Assembly: GCF_004345645.1 (NCBI RefSeq)
Contig: NZ_SLWS01000003.1
Span: forward strand, 434,001 to 498,000
Reading direction: 5' to 3'
DNA length: 64,000 nucleotides
DNA from: Actinocrispum wychmicini
Lineage (GTDB): Bacteria; Actinomycetota; Actinomycetes; Mycobacteriales; Pseudonocardiaceae
This document shows positions 58,301 through 64,000 of this stretch, piece by piece. The translations under genes were made by a program, and so were the position numbers. The notes beneath the pieces were generated by a model, which saw nothing but the letters and a program-made list of their open reading frames with translations, did no database searches and was not told where the DNA came from. Each line of letters starts with the position of its first letter. Position 1 is the stretch's first letter.

Positions 58301-60253
58301 GGTGGCGACGATCCGGGCGCCGTCGTCGAGCGTGAGCCCGCCCGCGACGACCGCGGCCGCGATCTCACCCTGGGAGTGGCCGACAACCGCGTCCGGGACC
58401 ACCCCGAACGACGCCCAGACTCGGCTGAGCGACACCATCATCGTGAACAGCACGGGCTGGACGACGTCCACCCGGTCGAGCGAAGGAGCACCCGGCACCC
58501 GGTCCAGGACGTCGAGCACGGACCAGTCGAGGTACGGGACCAACGCCGCGGCGCATTCCTGCACGGCCGCGCGGAATACTGTGGACACAGTCGACAGTCC
58601 GGCGGCCATGTCCATCCACTGCGACCCCTGGCCAGGAAACACGAAGACCGTTCCGCCGTCACCGGGCGCGCCCTGCACGAGACCAGGCGCGTCCGTGCCG
58701 CGAGCCAACGCGTCCAGGGCGGCGAGCGCGTTCTCCCGGTTGTCGGTCAGGACGACCGCACGGTGTTGGAAGGCCGAGCGCGTGTTCGTGAGCGACCAGC
58801 CGACGTCGGCCAACGCCAGGTCGTTCTGCTCGATGTGCGTGCGTAACCGGTCCGCCTGCGTCCGCAACGCACCCTCGTCCTGCCCGGACAGCACCAACGG
58901 AACTACCGAGTTGTCATTCGACGCGGGCAAATCGACCGAGGCTGTGTCTTCGAGAATCACGTGGCAGTTGGTCCCACCCATACCGAACGAGCTGACCCCG
59001 GCCAGCAGCGCCGCGTCCGGGTTCGGCCACGGGGTGAGCGCGGTCTGCACCCGCATGTTCAACGCGGTCAGGTCGATCTTCGGGTTCGGGTGGTCGAAGT
59101 GCAGGCTCGGCGGCAGCTGCCGGTGCCGGATGCTCAGCGCCACCTTCAGCAGGCCGACCATGCCGGACGCACCTTCGAGGTGACCGACGTTGGTCTTGGC
59201 CGAGCCCACCGGCAGCGGGCTGCCGACCGGCCGTGCGATGCCGAGCGCGGCGCCCAGGCCGGACGCCTCGATCGGGTCGCCTACTGGCGTCCCGGTGCCG
59301 TGCAATTCGACATACTGGATCCCGGCCGGGTCCACACCGGCGCGCGTGTATGCATCACGGATGACATCCGCCTGAGCCTGCGCGCTGGGGACGGTCAGGC
59401 CAGCGGTCGCGCCGTCGTTGTTGACCGCGCTCCCACGGATCACGCAGTACACGGTGTCGCCGTCGGCGATCGCCCGCGACAATGGCTTCAGGACAACGAA
59501 AGCGCCGCCTTCACCACGGACGTACCCGTTCGCCCGGACGTCCCAGGTGTAGCAGCGGCCGTCGGGGGACAGGCCGCCGAAACCGTCCGCGCGAGCTGTG
59601 CTCTCCGGACCGAAGATCAGGTTGACCCCGCCGGCCAACGCCAAGTCGGACTCGCCCCGGCGCAGGCTCTCGCAGGCCAGGTGCACGGCGACCAGCGAGG
59701 ACGCCTGCGCGGCGTCGACGGTCAGGCTCGGCCCGCGTAGCCCTAATGTATACGATATCCGGTTCGCGATGATGCCGCGGGTGGTCCCGGCCAGCGAGTG
59801 CGCGGTGTACGCGTCGCGGCTGCGGGCCAGCACCCCGGCGTAGTCGTCCGCGATCGCGCCGACGAACACCCCGGTCCGGCTGTCCGCGACGTTCGCCGGG
59901 ACGATCGCCGCGTCCTCCAGGGCCTCCCAGCCGAGCTCCAGCATCAACCGCTGCTGCGGATCCATCTGGACGGCCTCGCGCGGGGAGATACCGAAGAAAC
60001 CCGCGTCGAACCCGTCAACCCGGTCCAGCATGCCGCCGCGCCTGTTGCCGGCCGTGACCCGCCCGGCCGGGTCCTCGTCGGCCCACCGGTCGCCGAGGGT
60101 CTCGGTGACCGCGTCGACGCCATCCGCGAGCAGGCGCCAGAACGCGACGGGGTCGGCCGCCAGCGGCAGCCGGCAGGACATGCCGGTGATCGCGATCGCG
60201 TCGCCGGCGGTCGGTAGGTCGGAACGGTCACGGTTGGCGGGCTCAGTGGGCAT
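47168..60253 (-). CDS. PKS A: loading module (KSQ-AT-ACP) plus modules 1 and 2 (KS-AT-DH-KR-ACP)
   Basis: A 4361-residue starter PKS, first in the minus-strand block. It lacks an N-terminal docking helix, as expected for a loading protein, and ends with a docking tail (DQEVFDFIDNELG) for PKS B. The ATG start lies about 13 bases from AGGGAAGG, a loose ribosome binding site; no better in-frame start is seen. TTA leucine codons occur at residues 170 and 470. The loading ketosynthase carries glutamine for cysteine, so a decarboxylated extender serves as starter. Modules 1 and 2 build the terminal conjugated diene C18(Me)=C19-C20=C21 needed for spirocyclisation. Confidence 0.96.
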   Translation of the reverse strand: MPTEPANRDRSDLPTAGDAIAITGMSCRLPLAADPVAFWRLLADGVDAVTETLGDRWADEDPAGRVTAGNRRGGMLDRVDGFDAGFFGISPREAVQMDPQQRLMLELGWEALEDAAIVPANVADSRTGVFVGAIADDYAGVLARSRDAYTAHSLAGTTRGIIANRISYTLGLRGPSLTVDAAQASSLVAVHLACESLRRGESDLALAGGVNLIFGPESTARADGFGGLSPDGRCYTWDVRANGYVRGEGGAFVVLKPLSRAIADGDTVYCVIRGSAVNNDGATAGLTVPSAQAQADVIRDAYTRAGVDPAGIQYVELHGTGTPVGDPIEASGLGAALGIARPVGSPLPVGSAKTNVGHLEGASGMVGLLKVALSIRHRQLPPSLHFDHPNPKIDLTALNMRVQTALTPWPNPDAALLAGVSSFGMGGTNCHVILEDTASVDLPASNDNSVVPLVLSGQDEGALRTQADRLRTHIEQNDLALADVGWSLTNTRSAFQHRAVVLTDNRENALAALDALARGTDAPGLVQGAPGDGGTVFVFPGQGSQWMDMAAGLSTVSTVFRAAVQECAAALVPYLDWSVLDVLDRVPGAPSLDRVDVVQPVLFTMMVSLSRVWASFGVVPDAVVGHSQGEIAAAVVAGGLTLDDGARIVATRSQAWLRLAGRGGMAAVPAGADLVRPRLERWGDALSIAAVNSPHSTAVAGDPTALAEFVQELVDEGVRAKVIRGIDTAGHSAQVDVFHEHLLDVLAPVAPRTGTIPFYSTVTGGLFDTAGLDAAYWYRNMREPVSFAPAIRALAGDTQTFVEVSPHPLLASAIQETAEEVNATPLVVGSLRRDEDAWPTLLTALARVHVRGTDVDWSFPADARRVALPTYAFQRRRYWPRPRVDGIPQPVAVVNEPEEVVEAPVTLAARLAAMPTAEAEFALTELVRAKVAVTLGHSEADTVSVRRTFKELGFDSALAVELRTKLADALGLRLPATVLFNHPTPSALIEFIRAALAEEQPSAPEIQATVDGGAIAIVGMACRYPGGVSSPEGLWALVTEGRDAITDFPTDRGWPLGDLYDPDPDHPGTSYVRQGGFLHDAHHFDPAFFGINPREAFATDPQHRLLLETSWEALERAGISPDSLRGSRTGVFTGIMYDDYTGRLAHRPPQEAEGYLGIGGFHSVASGRVAYTFGLEGPAVSVDTACSSSLVAIHQACQALRAGECTMALAGGVTVMATPSTFVEFSRQRALSPNGRCRPFAEAADGTVWAEGAGMLLLERVSDAQANGHPILAVIRGTAVNSDGASNGLTAPNGQAQERLIHQTLAAARLAPSDVDVVEAHGTGTTLGDPIEAQALIATYGQNRPSDRPLWLGSIKSNIGHTQAAAGVAGIIKMVHAIQHAHLPHTLHIDQPTPYVDWTGVALLAQPTAWPESGRPRRAAVSSFGISGTNAHLILEQAPTAPAPKDGTEPAAVPWLLSARSPEALRAQVHEMAAFAEDASATDLAYALATTRAHHEHRVAVTGVDRAELVAALTALDGSETAFGLAESVAEEQPRIAFLFPGQGSQHAGMGRELYAAFPVFAQALDEICAQFDEPLRDVMFDGTLLNDTRYTQPALFAFQVATYRLLTAWGVTPTHLAGHSIGELSAAHVAGVLSLEDACTLVSARARLMASLPSDGVMIAIKASAEDVRESVVRFEDRLAIAAINGPANTVISGDPDAAEQVAEHWRTRGHETKRLDVAHAFHSPHTDAILADFLDVARGLTFRPPQLPVISNVTGALADQLCSPEYWADHIRHAVRFADGIRTLAARGTTAYIELGPGSALSTMAGETLSDAVLIAAVRRNRFEPLSLVDALAQAHGHGVPVDWQAFFAPYRKARVPALPTYPFQRAPYWLHPTAPNGTAGLDSTGHPLVPAAVDLPDGTRLLTGRLSFDDHAWLRDHVVAGTALLPGTAFADLALHLGGYLDDLTLEAPLFLQTAVQLQVVAEPPDAAGRTSFIVRSRPETADTWTQHASGTILPDTPTLDVNTVWPPVGASALNLNNAYSRLYDLGFQYGPAFQCLTAAWEDGDELYAEVQLQQSPDGFGIHPALFDAALHLLPLTGEGLRLPFAWRGVALYARNATILRVRLSRASDSVSLVATDPDGTPVLSVESLTLRSARFAEQNDLYRLEWVPFELTPLPDAPEVVFSIHTESAGGNPAARAHQLTHDVLAVLQDFIETDSPAHLAIVTSRAVEAAAVWGLVRSAQNEHPGRFVLVDVDEPSQELLQAAVNTGADQLSIRAGEVFVPQLTRTTATAPEPFDPDGTVLITGGTGGLGALLARHLVATHGVRHLLLLSRRGPDAPGADALRDELTEAGATVTIVAGDAAERRQLLRVLTAVPAEHPLTAVIHTAGVTDDAPITALTPERLDAVLRPKVDAAWHLYDLTKHLDLHAFVLFSSIAGTLGTAGQGNYAAANAFLDALAAQHRATSLAWGLWEGATGITGKLGEAELSRLAAAGLRPLPQADALSLFDVTYAGDSVVPARIDTVPKAKAPVAVKRTAPTARSARETLDLVLTNVAAVLGHTTAAGLEPDLDFKKLGFDSLTGVQLRNALNKQLGLNLPPTLVFDHPTPAALAGHLHALATEALSAKERTLTPAKVVDSAEPIAIVAMGCRFPGGVTSASDLWDLVAEGRDAITGFPTDRGWDLEELYDPDPAAAGRSYVRHGGFLVDAAMFDAEFFGISPREATAMDPQQRLLLEIIWETVEQAGITADSLRGTNTGVFSGVMLGDYGARLVRGAPEDIEGHLPVGSAYSVASGRAAYTFGFEGPAITVDTACSSSLVAAHLAVQSLRSGECDLALAGGVTVMATPVQFVQFSRQRGLAPDGRCKPFAEAADGTAWGEGAGMLLLERLSDAQANGHPVLAVIRSTAVNSDGASNGLTAPNGQAQERLIHQTLTAAGLTPADVDVVDAHGTGTVLGDPIEAQALIATYGKNRPADRPLWLGSVKSNIGHTQAAAGAASVIKMIQALRHNELPRTLHVNEPTPHIDWAGSGVSLLTEPVPWQENGHPRRAAVSSFGISGTNAHLILEQAPATSEPEPARKFTGTTVPWLVSARSAQALPAQAARLRDVLRAEPELDPVDVGFTLATARDRHNHTAAVLVADREQALRDLDDLAHGRQAANVLLSPEGTRRGKIAFVFPGQGAQWVGMAAELLESSPVFAAELRRCADALAPHTDWSLLDVLRGGEGSLDRVDVVQPALFAVMVSLARLWEHYGVLPDAVAGHSQGEIAAAYVSGALSLEDAARVVALRSKAIVKLRGEGGMASIPLPANDVTELLDGRDPRIVIASINSPTSTVVAGPHGPLVEFVEHCQANGVRARLVAVDYASHSPAVEAIEDDVRTALAGIVPQEPAIPFYSAVTGDLSVAEVDAAYWYRNLRGTVRFADATQSLLRAGHDLLIEVSPHPVLTMAVQETAEDAGVVVSAMGTLRRGEGGRMLSALAEAHVSHADVDWGQVFADSGARRVDLPTYAFQHRSYWADAVEAVDMAAGQDLTGHPMLGAVTQLPDGGELFSGRLSTETHPWLADHAVWDTVLLPGTAFAELALHAGGRIVELSLEAPLVLGSEPVDLQVVTGPDDNGRSTVTIRSRVNDGTWTRHARGTLARDMPAPASTAEQWPPRGAEKVDTVALYDRLANAGFGYGPAFQGLRAAWTHGDDVYAEVELPEDAQNPGFGMHPALLDAAIHTVLLRPGVLDDGLPVPFSWNGVSLWSRGETRLRVHLSTSATGDPTVRLFDASGAPVAAIDSLAVRPISPSQLGQTTGGAAFRLEWTPVDTPSPRGSVAFLSDDVHADFVVAPVVSDGTDPVAAAHAITHRVLKLVQDFLANERLADTTLVVLTSGAVAVDGISDLGASAVWGLVRSAQTENPGRLVLVDTDDTDASRDVLPAALAGGEPQIALRNGTVLVPRLARRAPEPTRAIRPQGTVLITGGTGTLGGLVAEHFVTEHGAKRLLLVSRGGNAPDLTDRLTALGAEVTVRACDIADRDALAHLLAEHQVSVVVHAAAVLDDAVIGSLTPERIDTVLRPKVDAAWHLHELTRDLDAFVLFSSAAGVFGNPGQGNYAAANAFLDALAVHRRASGLPATSLAWGLWAPATGMTDDLTNTDHQRLRRNGIQPLPVADALGLLDAAMADEAPGAVFARLDVRQLADSGDVAPPLRGLMARRRPAAGPRTGPVELMAGLTEEEQRKAMLQYVRTSVAAVLGHNSPQQVDVDRGFLDMGFDSLIAVELRNRLTVATGLRLPTTLVFDYPAPGLLAEFLRAKLLSAEPAQHPLLAEVDRLDLAGLSPELRRTIDDRLRAVLQRLTTDNEVTSLLGSTTDQEVFDFIDNELGVSPTPGEESGSHDE
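52400..57219 (-). other. Module 1: KS-AT(malonyl)-DH-KR-ACP
   Basis: KS Cys1186; AT GHSIGE (Ser1621) and HAFH (1721-1724). DH His1920 (HVVAGTALLPG) with YGPAF and LPFAW intact. KR Tyr2431, TDD (B-type); ACP Ser2562. Product: C20=C21. Confidence 0.93.
57220..60253 (-). other. Loading module: KSQ-AT(TAGH)-ACP
   Basis: The KS active site reads VDAAQASSL with Gln183 replacing Cys, so it decarboxylates rather than condenses. The AT has GHSQGE (Ser627) and GIDTAGHS (TAGH at 728-731), nearly the same as module 5. The ACP site is LGFDSALAV (Ser956). With ethylmalonyl-CoA the product would be a butyryl starter. Methylmalonyl (propionyl) is the alternative if TAGH is permissive. Confidence 0.88.
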
Positions 60254-60529
60254 CGTCGGTTCGCGGCCTTCCCTGGCTCAGCTGACATGGGTCACTCGGG
60301 GCGGACACTTCGAACAGCCTCGCTGTCCCGGCTAACGATGATCTTGACCGCGTCTAAATTCGCCGGCGTCCCATTTCCACGCGCATTTCCCTGCCCCGCG
60401 GGCGACATTTTTCGACAGATTCCCGGCACTGTCCGCAGGAGCCCGCTTTGGACCGGCTCAGTGTCCGCTTCAGGCCCGGCTGGTCAGCTGGTGCCCAGTT
60501 ACGTGACCCGCCGATTCGAGGAGCGTCCG
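60254..60529. promoter_or_regulatory. 276-bp divergent intergenic region between PKS A and the dehydrogenase gene
   Basis: The region must carry start signals for both the minus-strand block and the plus-strand tailoring genes. It is relatively less G+C-rich in its centre (TAAATT near 60355, ATTTTT near 60408). GCGGACACT at 60301-60309 and its exact reverse complement AGTGTCCGC at 60460-60468 flank the centre, which could be operator half-sites, though a 9-bp match here may be chance. No convincing -35/-10 pair could be assigned by eye. GAGGAG at 60518-60523 is the ribosome binding site of the plus-strand gene. Confidence 0.55.
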
Positions 60530-61690
60530 ATGTCCGCCAGCGTGGTGCTGCAGCAGGCCCGGGAGTTCGCCGCCGCCGAGCTGGTCGGGCGGCAGGCGCT
60601 GCTCGACTCGTTCGCCGACGCCCCGCTGCCGCTGTACCGGTCGTTCGCCGACCTGGGGCTGGCGAACTGGTGGCTGCCGGCCGACGTCGGCGGCCTGGCC
60701 ATCGGCCTTGAGGGCAGCGTCGGCGTCGTCTCCGAACTGTCCTATGGGGACGCGGGCGCCGCGTTCACGCTGTTCCTGTCGGTGCTCGGCACCACCATCG
60801 TCGACCTCTACGGCTCGCCCGAGCTGCGGAAACGCTACCTTGCGCCGCTCGCGGCGGACGGCGGGTTCTGCGCCACGCTCGGCAGTGAGCACGAGGCGGG
60901 CAGCGAACTCACCAGAATGTCCACCAGCGCCGCCCGGCACGGCGACGACATCGTGCTCAACGGCGAGAAGTCGTTCTCCACCAACGTCGCCTTCGCCGAT
61001 TTCCTCGTGGTCGTGGCGAAGTCCGCGGACGCGCCGGGGGAGCACGTCGCGGTCGTGGTGGACCGGGACACGCCCGGAGTCCAGGTCGTCAAGCGGTGGG
61101 AGATGCTCGGGCTGCGCTCGTCGGCCACGTACCAGGTGCGGTTCGCCGACTGCCGGGTGCCGGCCGCGAACCTGTTGGCCGGCCCGGGGATCCGGCTGCT
61201 GGAGGTCGCGCTGAACGCCAGCCGGACGCTGATCGCGACCACCGCGGTCGGTGTCGCCCGACGGATCCGGGACCTGTGCATGGACTATGCCGAGACCAAG
61301 ACCGTCCAGGGCGCGCCGCTGGTCGGGCACCCGGTCTTCGGCGGGAAACTCGGCCAGATCGAGATGCAGATCGAGGTCATGGCCAACCAGTGCGCCGCCG
61401 CCGGCAGGCGGTTCGACCAGATCATGGCCGGCCCGGCGGCCGCCGACGAGTTCCTCCGGCACGGCACGCTGCGCGCCGCGCTCGCCGCCAAGATGTTCTG
61501 CGGGCAGGCCGGCTGGGAAATCGCCGGGGTCGGCTCGGAAATGTTCGGCGGGTTCGGCTACACCCGCGAGTCGGACATCGGAAAGCTGCTGCGCGACATG
61601 CGTTACGTGTCCCTTGTCGAAGGCGGCGACGACGTCACCAGGGACCTCATTTTCAACCGGTACGTGATTCCCGTCATGAAGCGCGTCTGA
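60530..61690 (+). CDS. Acyl-CoA dehydrogenase-like flavoprotein
   Basis: A 386-residue protein with the three-domain acyl-CoA dehydrogenase layout. The N-terminal helical part is followed by the middle beta-domain (GFCATLGSEHEAGSE, LNGEKSFSTN) and the C-terminal helices (MFGGFGYTRESDIGKLLRD). The catalytic base is kept as Glu364 in SLVEGGDDVT. ATG was chosen because GAGGAG lies six bases upstream; in-frame reading further upstream is non-homologous. It is followed after 18 bases by the glycosyltransferase. Related proteins in polyketide clusters desaturate acyl chains, make unusual extenders (FkbI) or oxidise aminosugar nitrogen (KijD3 type). The retained Glu argues for alpha,beta-dehydrogenation rather than N-oxidation. 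The substrate is unknown; starter or side-chain tailoring is possible. Confidence 0.88.
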   Translation: MSASVVLQQAREFAAAELVGRQALLDSFADAPLPLYRSFADLGLANWWLPADVGGLAIGLEGSVGVVSELSYGDAGAAFTLFLSVLGTTIVDLYGSPELRKRYLAPLAADGGFCATLGSEHEAGSELTRMSTSAARHGDDIVLNGEKSFSTNVAFADFLVVVAKSADAPGEHVAVVVDRDTPGVQVVKRWEMLGLRSSATYQVRFADCRVPAANLLAGPGIRLLEVALNASRTLIATTAVGVARRIRDLCMDYAETKTVQGAPLVGHPVFGGKLGQIEMQIEVMANQCAAAGRRFDQIMAGPAAADEFLRHGTLRAALAAKMFCGQAGWEIAGVGSEMFGGFGYTRESDIGKLLRDMRYVSLVEGGDDVTRDLIFNRYVIPVMKRV

Positions 61691-61708
61691 GGACAAGGAG
61701 TCGGTTTC

Positions 61709-62914
61709 GTGAAGGTCTTGATGATCCCGTGGGGCCTGCCGCCGCACTATTTCCCGCAGGTGCCTCTTGTGTGGGCGTTCCGCGCGGCCGGGCATGACGT
61801 GCGGATCGCGGCACAGCCGTACGCGTCGAGCGCGATCATGGCCTCGGGGCTGACGGTGTCCGAGGTCGGGCACGCCTACGACCACGCGACCGTGATGAAG
61901 GAGAACACCCCTAGAGTCCTGCAGTTCTTGAAGGACAACGATTTCGGCAAGGGACTGGATGAAGACGGGCGCGTGGCGTTCGTCGACCAACTGCATCGGC
62001 TGGTCGGCGAGGTGTACGTGCGCAGCGCCGAAGCCATGCTCGGCGATCTGTTGACCCTGGCCCGGTCGTGGCGGCCGGACGTCCTGGTGGGCGACCCGCT
62101 CGTGCTGGCCGCCCCGCTGGTCGCCGCGGATCTCGGCATCCCGATCGTGCACCACCTGTGGGGTGACGTGCTGACCCCGCAGTTCGGCATGCCCGGCAAG
62201 GCGATCACGCACGGCGTGTTCGCCGAGGACATCCGACGGCTGTACGAGCCGTTCGGCGTCGCACCCGGTGCCGACGCACTGTATACATTAGACCCCTGCC
62301 CGGACGACCTGCAGGTGCCCGGGGTGCCGGAGCGCCGCTCGATCCGTTACGTGCCGTACAACGGGCCCGGGGTCGTGCCTGAGTGGCTGACCGAGCCGGC
62401 GTCCCGGCCGCGGGTGTGCGTGCTGCGCAGTGGGACGACGTCCCGGATCGCCGGCACCATCTCGACCGTGATCCCGCAGGTCGCGGCCGGCCTGACCGAC
62501 CTGGGCGCGGAGGTCGTGATCCCGATCAACAAGGCCGACCGGGACGCGCTCGGCGACCTCGGCGCCGACGTCCGCATCGCCGAGGACCTGCCGCTGCACC
62601 TGCTGCTGCCCAGCTGCGACGCGATCGTGCACCACGGCGGCTCGGGCACGATGCTGACCGCCGCCGCGCTCGGCGTGCCGCAGATCGTCATCCCGGAGAT
62701 CAACGACCAGTCGATGAACGGCACCCGGCTGGCCGCGATCGGCGCCGGCGCGTGGATCGCGGAGCAGGACGTGTCCTTCGACTCGGTCCGGTCGGTGGCG
62801 GACAAGGTGCTCACCGGCGGCGCGGCCGCTGAGGCCGCCGCGAAGCTCGCCGCGTCGATCGCGGCCGAGCCGTCCCCGGCCCAGGTGGTCGCCGGCATCG
62901 AAGAGTTGGTGTGA
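61709..62914 (+). CDS. Macrolide-type GT-B glycosyltransferase (GT1 family)
   Basis: A 401-residue enzyme that should transfer an NDP-deoxysugar to an aglycone hydroxyl, most likely C9 or C17. The C-terminal donor-binding motif is intact: AIVHHGGSGTMLTAAALG (His pair at 308-309), followed by IPEINDQSMNG where the family has P-x-x-x-D-Q. The N-terminal GLPPHYFPQVPLVWAFRAAGH is typical of actinomycete macrolide transferases. GTG start with AAGGAG eight bases upstream; the downstream aminotransferase begins three bases after its stop. A TTA leucine codon is present at residue 194. No DesVIII/EryCII-like P450 helper is seen beside it, so it may act alone. Confidence 0.93.
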   Translation: MKVLMIPWGLPPHYFPQVPLVWAFRAAGHDVRIAAQPYASSAIMASGLTVSEVGHAYDHATVMKENTPRVLQFLKDNDFGKGLDEDGRVAFVDQLHRLVGEVYVRSAEAMLGDLLTLARSWRPDVLVGDPLVLAAPLVAADLGIPIVHHLWGDVLTPQFGMPGKAITHGVFAEDIRRLYEPFGVAPGADALYTLDPCPDDLQVPGVPERRSIRYVPYNGPGVVPEWLTEPASRPRVCVLRSGTTSRIAGTISTVIPQVAAGLTDLGAEVVIPINKADRDALGDLGADVRIAEDLPLHLLLPSCDAIVHHGGSGTMLTAAALGVPQIVIPEINDQSMNGTRLAAIGAGAWIAEQDVSFDSVRSVADKVLTGGAAAEAAAKLAASIAAEPSPAQVVAGIEELV

Positions 62915-62917
62915 GCC

Positions 62918-64000
62918 ATGTTCGACGAGCCACTCCATGTCGGGCGTCCCAACATCGGTGACCGCGCCCGCCTGCGGGAACGCATCGAAGGCGCACTCGA
63001 CCGGCACTACCTGAGCAACGGGCCGCTGGTCGTCGAGTTCGAGCGGAAGATCGCCGAGGTGGCGGGCACCGAGCACGCCATCGCCGTCTGCAACGCCACG
63101 ATCGGCATTCAGGTCGCGGTCAAGGCGCTCGGCCTCGGACCCGGTGACGAGGTGATCATCCCGACGTTCACCGCGCCGCCGACGGCCCACGCGCTGAGCT
63201 GGATCGGGCTGGTGCCGGTGTTCAGCGACGTCGACGAGGACACCGGCAACATCGACCCGGCGCACGCGGAGAAGCTGATCGGACCCAACACGCGCGCCAT
63301 CATGGGCGTGCACATCTTCGGCCGCCCGTGCGCGATCGACGACCTCACCGCGCTCGGCGAGCAGTACGGGCTGCCGGTGCTGTTCGACGCCGCGCACGCG
63401 ATCGGCAACACGTACCGCGGCCGGGCGATCGGCGGGTTCGGGATCGGCGAGATCTTCAGCTTCCACGCCACCAAGTACATCAACAGCTTCGACGGCGGCG
63501 CGATCGTCACCAACGACAAGCAGTACGCCGACCGGGTCCGCGCGATGCGCAACTACGGTATACCGGCAGATCGTCAACCGTATACTGTAGACTCGATCGT
63601 TTCCTTGGGCACCAACGCGAAGCTCAGCGAGCCGAGCGCGGCGATGGGCCTGACCGGCCTGGAGGACATGGAGCGGTTCGCCGAGATCAACCGCCGCAAC
63701 TACGAACGGTACGTGGTGGAGCTCGCCGGGGTGCCGGGAATCCGGCTGCTGTCCCAGTTGGACAACGAGCGGGCCAACCACCAGTACGTCGCGATCGAGA
63801 TCGATCCGCACGCCGCTGGGACCGACCGGGAGGGCATGTACGACGCGCTGGTCGCCCGGAACGTGTTGGTACGCCGGTACTTCTACCCGACCTGCCATCA
63901 GCTGGAGCCGTACCGCGGCGCGCCGGACGTGCACGCGCGGCTGCCACTGCCCCGGGCGGAGACACTGGCCGACCGTGTGCTCGCGTTGCCGACAGGCACC
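62918..64000 (+). CDS. DegT/DnrJ/EryC1/StrS-type NDP-sugar aminotransferase, C-terminus cut by window edge
   Basis: 361 residues are visible, nearly the full family length. The PLP-binding lysine is Lys186 in FSFHATKYINSFDGGAI and the ring-binding aspartate is Asp157 in FDAAHAIGN. The start ATG follows the glycosyltransferase stop by three bases, so the two are co-transcribed. The family aminates 3-keto or 4-keto deoxysugar nucleotides with glutamate as donor. The FHATKxxNSFDGG stretch is closer to 4-aminotransferases in my recollection, but C3 versus C4 cannot be settled by eye. It implies that the sugar attached by the adjacent transferase is an aminosugar and that other sugar genes lie to the right. 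The segment encoding NYGIPADRQPYTVD contains a cluster of AT-rich codons unlike the rest of the gene. Confidence 0.93.
   Translation, partial: MFDEPLHVGRPNIGDRARLRERIEGALDRHYLSNGPLVVEFERKIAEVAGTEHAIAVCNATIGIQVAVKALGLGPGDEVIIPTFTAPPTAHALSWIGLVPVFSDVDEDTGNIDPAHAEKLIGPNTRAIMGVHIFGRPCAIDDLTALGEQYGLPVLFDAAHAIGNTYRGRAIGGFGIGEIFSFHATKYINSFDGGAIVTNDKQYADRVRAMRNYGIPADRQPYTVDSIVSLGTNAKLSEPSAAMGLTGLEDMERFAEINRRNYERYVVELAGVPGIRLLSQLDNERANHQYVAIEIDPHAAGTDREGMYDALVARNVLVRRYFYPTCHQLEPYRGAPDVHARLPLPRAETLADRVLALPTGT

Noticed and set aside
60287..60529. Longer dehydrogenase gene starting in the intergenic region.
   Set aside because: No homology to the family before the chosen ATG, which has GAGGAG at ideal spacing.

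Overview
The window is a strongly G+C-rich actinomycete segment (roughly 70% G+C by eye; GTG starts, rare TTA codons, ATGA/GTGA gene overlaps). It holds most of a glycosylated tetronate polyketide cluster, very probably a spirotetronate of the kijanimicin/chlorothricin type. The genus cannot be fixed from this sequence.

Layout. From 60253 leftwards to the window edge, one nearly gapless minus-strand block encodes six modular type I polyketide synthases, a FAD-dependent oxygenase-like protein and a five-gene tetronate cassette. The synthases, in transcription order, are A (47168-60253), B (42475-47175), C (27099-42437), D (21910-27102), E (10145-21913) and F (6085-10152). The oxygenase-like protein (4657-6081) is the position-appropriate candidate for the decalin-forming [4+2] cyclase. 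The cassette is: KAS III-like enzyme, FkbH-like glyceryl transferase, free ACP, E2-like acyltransferase and alpha/beta hydrolase (cut by the left edge). A 276-bp divergent intergenic region (60254-60529) separates this block from plus-strand tailoring genes: an acyl-CoA dehydrogenase-like flavoprotein, a macrolide-type glycosyltransferase and a DegT/StrS sugar aminotransferase (cut by the right edge).

How it works (inference from domain content). PKS A starts with a KSQ loading module. The ten extension modules read: M1 mal DH-KR; M2 mmal DH-KR; M3 mal KR (A-type); M4 mal DH-KR; M5 TAGH-type AT (ethylmalonyl-like) DH-KR; M6 mal DH-KR; M7 mal, degenerate DH plus KR; M8 mmal DH-ER-KR; M9 mmal DH-KR; M10 mal with a dead KR. 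No thioesterase is present. In spirotetronate numbering this gives a beta-keto terminus for tetronate closure, a C4(Me)=C5 dienophile, saturated C6-C8 with a methyl at C6, a C9 hydroxyl, a C10=C11-C12(R)=C13 diene, a C14=C15 alkene, a C17 hydroxyl and a C18(Me)=C19-C20=C21 diene. That is the pattern needed for a trans-decalin and a spiro-cyclohexene. The tetronate cassette would condense the beta-ketoacyl chain with glyceryl-ACP, then acetylate and eliminate to the exocyclic methylene dienophile. The glycosyltransferase and aminotransferase imply an amino-deoxysugar.

The unusual parts are the TAGH acyltransferases in both the loading module and M5 (predicting butyryl starter and an ethyl branch), a degraded DH7, expanded Pro-rich and Ala-rich linkers, and AT-rich words (TACWGTA, TATACATTA) recurring in different frames and orientations within very G+C-rich coding DNA. 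A spiro-forming AbyU/PyrI4-like cyclase, the remaining sugar genes, a crotonyl-CoA carboxylase/reductase, regulators and exporters are not in the window.
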